Source of the DNA: Spirogloea muscicola
Lineage: Eukaryota > Streptophyta > Zygnematophyceae > Spirogloeales > Spirogloeaceae
Direction: 5' to 3'
Length of the DNA stretch: 24,352 nt
NCBI GenBank assembly: GCA_009602725.1
Contig: WELB01000234.1
Coordinates: 1 to 24,352 of the forward strand
Positions 8,384 to 17,685 of this stretch are shown here, piece by piece; position 1 is the first letter of the stretch; each line of letters starts with the position of its first letter. The notes under the pieces were generated by a model. That model made no database searches and was not told the DNA's origin. It saw only the letters and a program-made list of their open reading frames with translations. The translations under genes and the position numbers were made by a program.

Positions 8384-8454
<71 letters not shown>

Positions 8455-10861
8455 TTTGGCCCCGCCCCCGCCCTCAGCCTCGGCTCCAGCTCCGGTCTTG
8501 GCCACGGCTCTGGCTCCCGCTTTGGCTCCAGGCGTGGCTCCAACTCCCGCTCCAGCTCTAACTCCAGCTCCAGCTCCTGCTCTGGCTTCAAGTCCTGGTC
8601 AGGGTCCTGCACCGTTTGAGGATGGCACAGCTGTCGAGCCTCACAAACGGGCTCGGGAGGACGAGGCCCGCTGGCCTGGGTGGCCTGGGGACTGTGTCTT
8701 CAGGCTGGTGGTGCCACTTCAGAAGGTGGGCAGTATCATTGGTCGCCGTGGGGAGTTTGTCAAGAAGATGTGCGAGGACACGCGCTCTCGCATCAAGATC
8801 CTGGAGGGCATCCCTGGCTCAGATGTCCGGGTGGTGAGCTCTGCAGCCTAGGGCCCCCGCATTCTTCTTCGCTGCCCTCCTTCCTCCATCAAGCTGCTTG
8901 TCACTATTGCAAGCAGAGCCTGTATTGGTAACCAGCCGTCTTTCCTGACTGTATCATCACTACGTCCAGGTGCTGGTGTCTGCCAGGGAAGACCCAGAGG
9001 CAGCCCTGAATGCGGCCATGGATGGACTTCTTCGTGTCCACCGCCGCGTGCTGCTGGACGGTGTTGTGACGGCCGAGGCAGACGGAGCATCAACCGGAAG
9101 TGGAGGAATGGGACCCGACGCCACGTCCTTCCTTCAGCAATTGCCTGCTGGGGCGGTAACCACACGGCTGCTGGTGCCGGCTACACAGGCAGGCTCCCTC
9201 ATCGGCCGCATGGGCGCCACGATCAAGAACATGCAGGATGAGTCTGGGGCCTCCATCCGCGTCCTTCCAGCTGGTGCGAGCTCCGCTCTCCAGCCTGCTT
9301 ACCCAAGCTGTGGCTCGGTCGGGCACATATCACTTCGTATGCTACTGTTAGCCTTCTCTGATCACGCAGGCAGCCCACTTGATCAACTTGCAGATGAAGT
9401 ACCACCAGGCTCCTTGTCAGACGATCGGCTGGTGGAGGTGACTGGCGAGGCCCGCGCTGTGCACCTGGCTGTGCATCTGATATCATCCCAGCTGCGGCGG
9501 TTCCTTGTTGATCGATCTGTCCTCACGCTCTTTGAGCATTCTCCTGTGCGTACATCTCTGTTCGCCACTCTGAGCTTTGAAGGCTGAAGTGTTTGTTTAC
9601 CGCTTGTAGCTGCCATGCAGGACGAGGAGGCGAGTTGGTCACACCCAATATGTGACTTGCAGTACGTGCAATGTTTGACTTGCCATTATCCTCCTGGTAT
9701 TTGCAGAGACCGCAGCAATTGCAATATCCCATGCCTGTTGGCCATACGGTGCATGGCTATGGGGGTGCCAGCGGCGGGGCTGGTCCTCCTTCATATGCCC
9801 ATCATCCACCTTACCAACCCACCTACCAGGAGCCCCTCCCGATGGCACATTATGCCCATGACCATCATGGTCGGCTGGCGGCCACCCCAGACCCCTATTC
9901 AGCGGCTCATGCTCACTCCGGCCAAGATACCTATGGGGCTGCCCCCGCCCTTGCAGCAACTTCAGCGTATCCTGGATATGAGTACGAGCCAGCAGCTCAA
10001 CAACAGCAGCAAGCGCCTTCATATACGTCGGCTGTTTACGGCCAGGAGCCAGTAAAAGCGCTGACAACCTCGGTGGCACCGCTTGCTGCTGTGTCCAATG
10101 TCATCTCACAGGTTTCAGCCTGCTTCCACTTTGTCAATGATTCTGCTTAGCAATTGAAGAGCTTGAGAGCTGCTGTGTCTCTGGAAACATGGAGTTAGGC
10201 GAAGCCGGTTGGTCTCTTCCAGGTGTCGCAGCACATGCAGATCCCGCTTGCATACGCTGATGCCATCATCGGCGCGGGAGGCGCTAACATCCTGTACCTG
10301 CGACAAACAAGCGGAGCTACCGTGACCATACAGGAGACACGATCAGCCACTGGGGAGCCTGAGATGACCGTGGAAATCAAGGGTAGCACCTCGCAAGTGC
10401 ACTCAGCACAGCAGCTGATTGAGGTAGGTTGCTCTCCCTGTTGTGTCCGTCGCACGCTCCTGTCATTACCCTGCACTGGCGAGCTGACTTGACCGCACTG
10501 CTGCTTGCGCACCTCCGAAAGTGTGCATTCGGCGCTCTTAGTGACATTGTGGGGTGGCTTTTCTGCTCCTCACCAGGGCTTCATGGCAAGCGGTTATCAA
10601 GCAGCAGCAAGTGCTGCAGTCGCTGCCCCAGCTTCAGCTACGGCCCAAGGTCCAGAGGCAGCTGCAGCTCTGCCTTCCGCTGGCCTTTCTTCTTCGGGGC
10701 TGATGCAGTATGTGCCGGAGGCCTATGGCCAATATATGGTGGCGTCTAGGGCAGGACAGTATGCCATGTCACCTGGACAGCAGCAGCAGGCTGTGCCGCA
10801 GGAGCAGCAGTCGCAGCTACTACAGTATGATGGGCAGCCTGTGCAGGCCTACTTGCAGTAG
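7580..10861 (+). CDS. KH-domain RNA-binding protein, FLK/PEPPER family (six exons)
   Basis: This probable nuclear RNA-binding protein is related to plant FLOWERING LOCUS KH and PEPPER, which act in pre-mRNA processing of developmental regulators. Exon model: 7580-8833, 8970-9273, 9394-9545, 9707-10111, 10223-10423 and 10577-10861, giving 866 residues. All junctions are GT...AG and phases agree. Residues 1-360 are Ala/Pro-rich low complexity. A WPGWPGD motif precedes KH1 (about 374-437, loop GRRG). KH2 spans about 482-550 (GRMG) and is followed by RRFLVDRSV-x-x-LFE, typical of the family. KH3 (about 706-772, GAGG) begins [18 protein letters not shown]. Between KH2 and KH3 lies a Tyr/His/Gln-rich linker, and the C-terminus is Gln/Ala-rich. 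The start is the first ATG before the Ala/Pro region (gcgcATGG). The family is sure. The function in this organism is inferred. Confidence 0.9.
8286..8460 (+). repeat. GGCTCC hexanucleotide microsatellite encoding Ala-Pro repeats
   Basis: About 28 nearly perfect (GGCTCC)n units, with GGCTGC variants in the middle, lie in exon 1 of the KH gene and encode (Ala-Pro)n. Degenerate units extend over 7900-8610. An ambiguous base N at 8383 falls inside the array, a sign that it was hard to sequence or assemble. All six frames stay open through it, which creates many spurious ORFs. Confidence 0.92.
9274..9393 (+). other. Frame-preserving 120-bp intron inside KH2
   Basis: The segment has GTGCGA at its start and cttgcag at its end, is a multiple of three and contains no stop. 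Removing it joins RVLPA to [16 protein letters not shown], which restores the usual KH2 spacing seen in FLK/PEPPER proteins. Keeping it would add 40 residues within the domain, so retained transcripts would still encode a full-length protein. Confidence 0.75.
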
Positions 10862-13158
10862 GCAGTGGGCAATGGGACTACATCCTGATCTGGAAGCTGG
10901 GAAGGGTTTGGAAAGGAGGGTGGCTGTCGGGTCACCAAATAGGAGACGAAACCGCTGCATCAGGGAATTGTACAGTTGGAGCGCAGTCCTCGTCTACTGG
11001 AGCTCAGGCTGATCAAGCTGCCTCAAATCGCTATTTGACTGAGATGCTGAAGCAGCTCAACGTTGCGCCCCGTCAGGAGCAGCGGATTCCCTGTGGCTGC
11101 AACAAGGCGAGCGTGCTCACCCAGACTGCTGGGGTTGAGCAAGGACCTAAGCGCCCTGCCCGCTCAGCACCTTGCTCGGTCATAGTTCACCTTAGTTGTC
11201 ACTCATTGTTTTGACTGACTGATTGTCGGCCTTGGATAGTGCAGGTGCAAGTTCATGTTCTCTCGAATGACACAGTGTGAAAGCAGCTGAAGCCGCTCGT
11301 CTGGATCAGGCCAGAATGCTGAGCTTTGCGGTTGCAACAGAGTGGCCGCACTGAGTAGCGGACAGTGGGGCATCTCAGGCTGGGGGGGTACTGGCGAAGC
11401 TCTGGGGACAAGATGGTGGCCAGACAGTGGCTAGCTAAAGAGGGCGGCATGGCAGAAGCTATAGCTGGGCTCCAGCCCAACATCCATGACAAAGGGGTGA
11501 GCGAGAAGGAAGTCGACCTGATCCAGCGGCCACTCCAAGGCTCCTCCATAGCAGGGGGGTGGTTGCGCAGCACTCCTGTTTCCTGCTCAACGGCGGGATA
11601 CTTCATCCTGCTTGTCACAGCTCAGGACCATGCAACGTCGAGAGCTGAGTCTGGGCGAGCTACAGACGTGTTCCCCTCTGATCTAGCTGCGGCGTCAGCA
11701 TGGGGCTCGTCTGATCATGTTGCCTTTTCTGACCTCAATCTGATTGAAAGAGCTTCATTCTACCTTCGGAAACGCTGCTCCTGCATCGTGGCTTCATCGC
11801 TGGGGAGGTGTCTCCTTCTTCCTGGCGCCTTCACAACCGACTCTTGTAATTCCCACTGGGGTGGCCAATCGCAGCCACCGCTCCCCTCACAGGTGGCCAG
11901 GCTGTCTCTGACCAGGTGCTGGACCTCAATGCCGCCTGCAAGTGGAGCCACACCTGGACTCCTTCTGTGCCCCCTGGCCGCGCTTTCTCCTCTCTTGTGT
12001 CCCCTTCGTTGTTAGGCTCCAACCTGTCTCACAGCCTTGCCGTCGTACGACCCTTGCGCACTCCACTTGTGAGTTGCAACCGGCTTCCACCTGTGTCGGG
12101 ACCTTGCCCACCCTCTTCATCTGGCAGGGGTGGTCCGAGGGCAGCTCAGGCCCGCGGAGGAGGCCAAGAAGCCTTGCCCATGCTCTATCATGACGCCAGT
12201 ACTGACAATGACCAAGACCTGTACCCGTGCCATGGAGCGCAACTTAGGAAGCCCTGGCACCAGATATTGTCTAGAATGTTCTTGTGGGATGCTGTATCAG
12301 GAAGGGATGGTAACCTGCACGACAAGGAACTTGTCTTGCACGACGAGGTCAGCATCTTGTTGCTAGTTGTACTGACATCTGATGCTTTACAAATCCGACT
12401 ACACATCCTAAGTGCTGCTACCCTAGACTGCTGGGCTGCCCGAGCAACCGAGGACAAGCAGAGACTGGAATCAATGATCATATCAATCACGCCACTTCTA
12501 CACCTTTGCCGTGAGCTTGCACACAGCGGTCAGCCCTGCACATGTAGAATCTTTGTGGCAGCTTCCCTTGACAGACCAGCACAGACAAGCAGCCCAGCAG
12601 CCGGTGTAGCTAGTGTCATGAGGGTTGTTGCTGCTGTCTTGATTCTGATGTGTTACCAGCCTTCGCATGTGTTAGCTCTAGCCAAGTGCTCTTGTGCTCA
12701 GATATTCCCACAGCAGTGCTTCAGCTCAACAGAATCGCATCAACTAGCCAGCTTTGCTTCCCCTTGACGTTGTGTTAGCTCAATGCTAGGGAGACATCTG
12801 TACGGGCAAGCGGGCAAGCGGGTATGCGGACCAGTGCTGCAAGGAGCACATACCGCCTCCATTGCCATTGATTCATGGGCCTCATACGCCCAGATGCATG
12901 CATCACCACTGTGCATGCCAGTCACATGCTGCCCTTTGAGATAGCAAGCCCCTCTGTAACTGGCCAGTAAATATCTAGTGAGCTGGATTACCGAGTCACA
13001 ATATATACAGGTCTTACTCCAGATGAGCGTGTTTAGCAGCTCATAAATCGCCCGCCACACTCGAGAGTGCAGCGCGCGCTCTCTTCTCTTGCCCAGCTGC
13101 GGGCAGAGGAGAGATGGGGGCAAGGACCCACAACTCCCAAGATCACTGTCACCCAAGC
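10862..13158. other. Unassigned 2.3-kb region, possible unresolved multi-exon gene
   Basis: No family is recognised. Several + strand frames look protein-like and are bordered by plausible splice sites. 10978-11210 reads NRYLTEMLKQLNVAPRQEQR followed by IPCGCNKA. About 11281-11345 reads AAEAARLDQARMLSF. 11365-11497 ends before GTGAGC. A long + frame covers 11850-12767 (about 300 codons without a stop), longer than expected by chance at this composition but of no known type. The first frame starts directly after the KH stop codon, so the KH transcript might extend here by alternative splicing. The right part (about 12780-13158) is probably the 3' UTR of the minus-strand RING gene. No retrotransposon pieces were seen. 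Confidence 0.35.
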
Positions 13159-14550
13159 CTATGCCAGTATCTTTCGCATAAGATAATCTGCGCCGGAGAG
13201 GCAGAAGATAGCAATGGCGGACGACGGAATGGCGAATAAGACAGACCCAAGAAAGTAGAGGAAGAGCACCATTGTGCTGCACGGGAGCACGCAGAAGACG
13301 AGGATGAAGAGCAGCCCCACAAGCGGCAACTTGCGCACCAGCTTCCCGCATGCAGCCCAGGCTTGCATGAAGGACGTGGTGGCCAGCAGCGCTGCATCTA
13401 TCGGGCCGTTTGAGAGCACAGCCTGGACCTGCTCCTGCTCATCCCGAGCCACCCATTGCTGCATGGGCGTGTGCCAACTGTCCACCTGCACGAGCTCTGG
13501 CCTGCTCGCACTGCAGACGCAACATACAGGATGCTGCCGTGAGCCCATTGCCTCTCACAGGTTTTAGGGTTCGAGGGTGTGACGAGCACTATGTGAGGCC
13601 CGGCATCTGCATCGACTTGGGCTATGCGCAGTGCCGCGAGGCCATGAACGATCCTGGCAACATCATCCGTGATGGCGCCCTGATCTAGTGTTGTGCAGCT
13701 GCGCTTGCTCTGCCCTGCTTCCTTTGCTCCTGACAGTGCAAGAAGTTGCACAATGGAGGGCCTGTACCCGGATGTTCCCAGAGCTGCAATTGCAGTAGCT
13801 GCTTGACAAGAGATCAGCGGACTAGAGGATAGCGGGGCAGGACCCCGACTGTGTCCAGAACCCTCGCGCAGAGGGACACTGGGCAATGTGAGGTTTGGAG
13901 GGTGAGGGTGCCACGAGCTTCTCACCCGTGTTGCGCGCTGCTGACCGCCGGAGCCGCGACGTGGCGCAAGCTGCCCGCGGGGCTGCGGTCGATCGGGTGG
14001 CCGCGCTTGGGAGATTGCTGGCCGATGGCCTCGAGCATCCAGAGGAGAGAGAAGTTCTTGCAGGGGTAGCGGAGCTGGCTCTTCCAGGCAATGCGCAGCG
14101 TCACCCACTGGCACCACGGGCAGGCGATGAAGAAGGGCAGCTGCACGGCGGCCTGGGGGAAGCGCGTGAAGCTGGCGCAGGGCAGGCCCACGATGCACTC
14201 GCGGCACAACGTGTGCCCGCACCACAGAGCGTATGGCGCGTTGGTCGCGCCGTTGAACACCTCCCTGGGCGCACCAGGCAGCCAGCGGGTGGGGTCAGGC
14301 CGGGCGCAGGCACAGGCCGCGGACGGCGGGAAGCGACGAGGGGCTTGGAGGAGGGAGGGGCGGGCGGTGGGGGGAACGAGGCGCACCAGCAGACGGGGCA
14401 CTCGAGGCCGTCAGCGGCGGCGCCGGCGGAGGGGGCGGAGGNTGCGGCGGGGGGGAAGGCGAGGCGGCGCAGCAGCAGGAGGCGCGTGGCGGCAGCGGAG
14501 GCGGAGGGAGGCGGAGAGGGCGCGCCCGGAGCCGCGCGGGAGGGCGGCAT
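13159..14550 (-). CDS. C3HC4 RING-finger protein with C-terminal membrane segments (three exons)
   Basis: This is a probable membrane-anchored E3 ubiquitin ligase of a plant RING/U-box superfamily group. Model on the minus strand: exon 14550-14387, exon 14264-13926, exon 13510-13159, giving 284 residues. Introns have GT...AG ends and phases match. The RING is split by intron 1: LECPVCW joins EVFNGATNAPYALWCGHTLC-REC, followed by FIACPWCQ. This gives C-x2-C, C-x-H-x2-C-x2-C and C-x2-C. Downstream YPCKNFSLLWMLEAI matches the family. Exon 3 ends in two adjoining hydrophobic segments (about residues 225-270) and the tail DYLMRKILA. The N-terminus is Ala/Pro/Ser-rich. One ambiguous base (14442) lies in exon 1. 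Intron 2 (415 bp) is long for the window and could hide a small exon. Confidence 0.82.
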
Positions 14551-14639
14551 GGCGGCGGCAGGACACCTTGCGCGCGCGGGCTGCGGAGCGAGCCCAGTGG
14601 TGGCGCACTCACAGCTGGCTGGCGGCAAGAAAAGGGAAG

Positions 14640-14710
14640 AGAATGAGCTCGCCCATAGAAGAGAGGGGCTGGCAGAAGCCAGCCAAAAAAGAATGGACAA
14701 AATCCAGAAA
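14640..14710 (-). mobile_element. Retrotransposon 3' end just upstream of the RING gene
   Basis: On the minus strand it reads ccattctttttt, then ggctggcttctgccagcc (stem-loop, about 14660-14679), and then cctctcttctatgggcgagc. The element end at about 14643 lies roughly 90 bp upstream of the RING start codon, in the same orientation as the gene. No coding part is retained. Confidence 0.72.
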
Positions 14711-14924
14711 GCCCATTCCTCATCGCCGTCTGCTGCAGCCGCGGGCTCGGCCCGACCCGCGCCTCAGCCGCGTCAGCTCCGGCCCTTCGGGCCTTGTGGC
14801 CTTCGCTCGGGCTGGCCATGCGAGCCTGCACGTAGAAGAAAGCAGCTCTCGTAACTTTCGTAACTACTGAGTGGTCCATCCTCCCCCGTTTCATTTCAGG
14901 CGCCCCGCGCGCCTCCCCCCCCCT
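14711..14924. other. Spacer with a weak plus-strand 3' end
   Basis: About 14780-14840 resembles a decayed + strand 3' terminus (ccttcgggccttgtggcc...cgggctggccatgcgagcctgc...gtagaagaaa). The rest shows nothing recognised apart from a C-run at 14927-14935 at its right border. Confidence 0.4.
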
Positions 14925-15334
14925 TCGGCAGCCTATCTGTCATTTCTGCGACGTCGAGTGTCAACCTGTCTGCAACGAGCTCAGGCGTATGCTCTGCATC
15001 AAAAAGCTGGTCGAGCTTTAGCTGCTGGCACAAGAGCTAGTCAATTGCCGTCGGGTATTCGAGCGTCAGCTAGCGACCTCTATGTGCTGACTCGTGGTTA
15101 CTGAGCGGGTCAGCTTAGCAGCAGGTGACGTACATTTGTCCAATGTGCTTGCCTTTGTACTTGGCCACACATGGCCTCCCCATCTCTTAATATACACGCA
15201 TTTTCCCTTCTGACATAGCTTCTTCGGGCCCCTTCGTAGCTGCTAAATAAACGTTTTTGGCCCCTTCGAACCCCTGTCAATTCTTTTCGGGCTGGCTTTT
15301 CACAGCCCTTGCCCCCATTGGGAGTGCCACTTGT
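14925..15334 (+). mobile_element. Retrotransposon C-terminus and 3' UTR, plus orientation (B subfamily)
   Basis: It encodes AYLSFLRRRVSTCLQRAQAY, the AGRALAAG block, and SDLYVLTRGY-stop (TGA 15102-15104). A long 3' UTR follows (gtacatttgtccaatgtgcttgcctttgtacttggcc...cgcattttc), then the stem-loop gggctggcttttcacagccc (about 15290-15309) and ttgcccccattgggagtgccacttgttc. About 275 bp (14936-15206) are almost identical to the minus copy at 17304-17600. Confidence 0.8.
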
Positions 15335-15930
15335 TCAAAGCAGCGCGGCCAGATTGACTGATAGCTGTGAGAGGCCAGCCCCAAGGAATGGACAAGGTCT
15401 GAAGCAGCCGGATGGCGCAGAAAGCAAGGTACTAAGTGCTAAGACGGCTGCAAGGGGACGCTCAGTAACCTCTAGTCAGTAGATGCAAATTGGAGAAGCT
15501 AGCAGGCAGATAGACGTCGCCCTGACGGAAGCTGGACGCAGTATCTTAAGCGCGGCCTGGGCACAAGTGAACCGCAAAGGCAAGGGACCGCTGCAAGATA
15601 GTGGCCAAGCGCATCCGGAAGACTTGAGCAAGGGACCCGGCGACATTGAAGCCAGGCTGCTCGCTCTGCTGCCCGTGACGGCGGGCCACTGCACGCTGCG
15701 CAAGGTGGTGAAGAAGGTTAAGCCATCCTGTCCCCAAAGCTCCGTGCACGTCGACGGCGAGTAGGACGAACTCGTCCCCCACTGGGTGATCCGAGTACTT
15801 CCGCTCCTTGACGCCCGCCGCTTGGCGAACTGCATAGCCCGCCTCCTCCAACGAGCGTTGGGCGCTCCTGGAAAAAGCAGTCGGTGGTGACCACGTCGGC
15901 AATGAGCCGAGGCCCCCCGCCGAGAAGAAA
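15335..15930 (-). mobile_element. 5'-truncated retrotransposon copy, minus orientation
   Basis: The 3' UTR carries a stem-loop at about 15364-15383. The coding end lies at 15462-15464 (TGA complement). The coding region covers AQVFRMRLATILQRSLAFAV, HPVGDEFVLLAVDVHGALG and part of the endonuclease-like segment, with frameshifts and stops. Around 15600-15650 it keeps the uninterrupted sequence cttgagcaagggacccggcg, which serves as the empty-site reference for the insertion at 4896. Its 5' end abuts another minus copy's 3' end at 15930. Confidence 0.78.
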
Positions 15931-16210
15931 GTGGCTCTTCTAGTGGGGGCAAGGGCTTTCAGAAGCCAGCCCCGAAAAGGAGTTGACAAGGTACGTAGAG
16001 GTCGCCACGGGATCGTCCTGAACACACCGAGCTGCAGGTTGCAGGCAAGCCCCTCCGCCACCAACTAGCACTTGTCCAGCTCTCTGGTTTAGGGTGGGCC
16101 TGACATCGCAGCAGACAGACCGCACACGGCGGCGCAAGAATGGCAGACATGCTGCAGGACGCCCACCTCGGCCGGTAGCGCATCCTTGCCGCGAGCATTG
16201 CGTGCATTGC
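15931..16210 (-). mobile_element. Diverged retrotransposon C-terminus and 3' end, minus orientation
   Basis: The 3' end carries the stem-loop at about 15955-15975 (gggctttcagaagccagcccc). The coding part reads FLRRRVRSVCCDVRPTLNQRAG, which is homologous to FLRRRVSTCLQRAQ...HQKAG in the copy at 14925, and then degenerates before the usual ending. The 3' UTR is almost absent, so the coding tail runs nearly into the stem-loop. Confidence 0.62.
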
Positions 16211-16420
16211 ATCTCGACTTGCGGCTGCTGACTCGGGCTTACTGTCAAAACGGCTCGTCCAAATGACGGCAATGGCTGTGAGCCAAGCTCCCGTTCGCCG
16301 TGATCTCTTGTGTAGCTGTGCGGCTTTGGCGCCTTGTAGCGCTTCGAACCTCGTTCGTGGTTTCTGAGCTGGCTTTGCCAGCCCTCGTGTTCCATGGGCG
16401 AGCCACTTCGTTTTTGGGGA
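16211..16420 (+). mobile_element. Retrotransposon 3' end, plus orientation
   Basis: The conserved ending (LDLRLLTRAY, about 16210-16245) is followed by a short UTR, the stem-loop gagctggctttgccagccc (about 16365-16383), and tcgtgttccatgggcgagcc. A small minus-strand 3' terminus (acggcaatggctgtgagccaag) seems to interrupt it near 16265-16290. Confidence 0.6.
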
Positions 16421-16600
16421 GAGCCGCTGTCGCGTCGGACGAGCTTGCCACTGCGCAGGGCGGGGTGGCTGTCGCGCCAAGCGAGAGAGGCGAAGAAGAA
16501 GGCGGGAGCGAGGGCCCGGCTGGGCAGCCACAGACGAGCCGTGACGACGGCTACGGGTGGCGGCGGGAGGCGAGCAGAGGGAAGAAAGTCTTTCTTCTGA
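16421..16600. other. Unassigned GC-rich spacer
   Basis: About 180 bp without recognised coding, RNA or retrotransposon sequence. It ends in the purine-rich gaagaaagtctttcttctgaagaaag, itself a small palindrome at the entry of the next element. Confidence 0.4.
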
Positions 16601-17303
16601 AGAAAGTGCTCGCCCATTGAGAATAGGGGCTGGAAAAGCCAGCCCGGAAAAGAATCAACAGAGGACGAGAAAGGGGCCAGGGGACGCGCTGAGGAAAACA
16701 AGCACATAAAGGAACAGAGGAGCATAGGCTTGTCAATTGAGGATAGGGGCTGGACAAGCCAGCCCAAAAAAGAATGAACAAAGAACGAGAAGGGGGCCAG
16801 AGGAAGCCAGAGGAAGCGCTAAGAAACCAAAGCACACAAAGAAAGAAAGCAGCTACGGATCACTCAGTAACCCCTGCTAAGCAGCCCAGGTCAGAGACGC
16901 TAGGCTCCTGGAAGTGGGTCCCAGGAGGAGAAAGTGCTCGCCCATAGAAAATAGGGGCTGGATAAGCCAGCCCAAAGCAGAATCGACAATGGACGAGGAG
17001 GGGGCCAGCGGAAGCGCTAGGATGCTTTGGTTTCTTAGCGCTTCCTCTGGCTTCCTCTGGCCCCCTTCTCGTTCTTTGTTCATTCTTTTTTGGGCTGGCT
17101 TGTCCAGCCCCTATCCTCAATGGGCGAGCCCTTTCTTCTAAGAACAACAAGCACATAAAGAGAGCAGCCACGGATCACTCAGTAACCCCTGCTGAGCAGC
17201 CTCAGGTCAGAGACGGTAGGCTCCTGGAAGTAGAAGAAAGTGCTCGCCCATTGAGAATAGGGGCTGGAACAACCAGCCCGAAAAAGAATGAACAGAGTAA
17301 GTG
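16600..17303 (-). mobile_element. Array of A-subfamily retrotransposon 3' ends (four minus, one plus)
   Basis: Stem-loops lie at about 16627-16645, 16751-16769, 16958-16976 and 17261-17279 on the minus strand and about 17092-17110 on the plus strand. The second and third minus copies extend to the C-terminus (SDL...gtgggtcccc). The third minus copy (16925-17015) is interrupted by the + copy (about 17016-17140) and resumes at about 17141. The left side ends gcgctagga and the right side starts ctaagaaca, which correspond to one site in the consensus gcgctaagaaaaca. All are 3' UTR pieces without coding capacity. Confidence 0.78.
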
Positions 17304-17620
17304 GAAGTGGGTCCCCTGGCCAGAGCAAGAAAATGCGTGTATATTAAGAGATGGGGAGGCCATGTGTGGCCAAGTACAAAGGCAAGCACATTGGACAAAT
17401 GTACGTCACCTGCTGCTAAGCTGACCCGCTCAGTAACCACGAGTCAGCACATAGAGGTCGCTAGCTGACGCTCGAATACCGGACGGCAATTGACTAGCTC
17501 TTGTGCCAGCAGCTAAGGCTCGACCAGCTTTCTGATGCAGAGCATGCGCCTGAGCTCGTTGCAGACAGGTTGACACTTGACGTCGCAGATATGACAGATA
17601 GGCTGCCGGCATACCCAGAG
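17304..17620 (-). mobile_element. Retrotransposon C-terminus and 3' UTR, minus orientation, near-twin of 14936-15206
   Basis: It encodes AYLSYLRRQVSTCLQRAQAH, the AGRALAAG block, and SDLYVLTRGY-stop (stop complement 17430-17432), followed by the UTR down to cgcattttc (about 17325-17335). By eye about six differences separate it from the + copy over about 275 bp. It ends about 70-90 bp upstream of the CBM48-gene start codon and therefore probably lies in that gene's promoter or 5' UTR. Confidence 0.82.
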
Positions 17621-17685
17621 CCAGAGAGGGGGTGGTGGCACGGCCTCGGTAGGGCCCGGCGCACCACCCCGCCCGGCCCCGCCGC

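Noticed and set aside
8014-8612. Long open frames on the other five frames through the Ala-Pro region (Gly-Ala, Glu-Pro and Leu-Arg repeats)
   Set aside because: They are frame shadows of the stop-free GGCTCC hexanucleotide repeat. The + frame carrying the KH domains is the real one.
12740-13351. 203-residue minus-strand frame
   Set aside because: It overlaps the last RING exon in another frame, has no family resemblance, and most likely covers the RING 3' UTR.
13895-14870. Long + strand frames (259-319 residues) opposite the RING gene
   Set aside because: They are antisense shadows of GC-rich coding exons and intron. Sequence on the minus strand matches a known RING family with matching splice phases.
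6642-17110. GGGCTGG...CCAGCCC stem-loops as rho-independent-type terminators or as a CRISPR-like array
   Set aside because: The genome is eukaryotic, the copies are irregularly spaced in both orientations, and each sits at the 3' end of a retrotransposon fragment.
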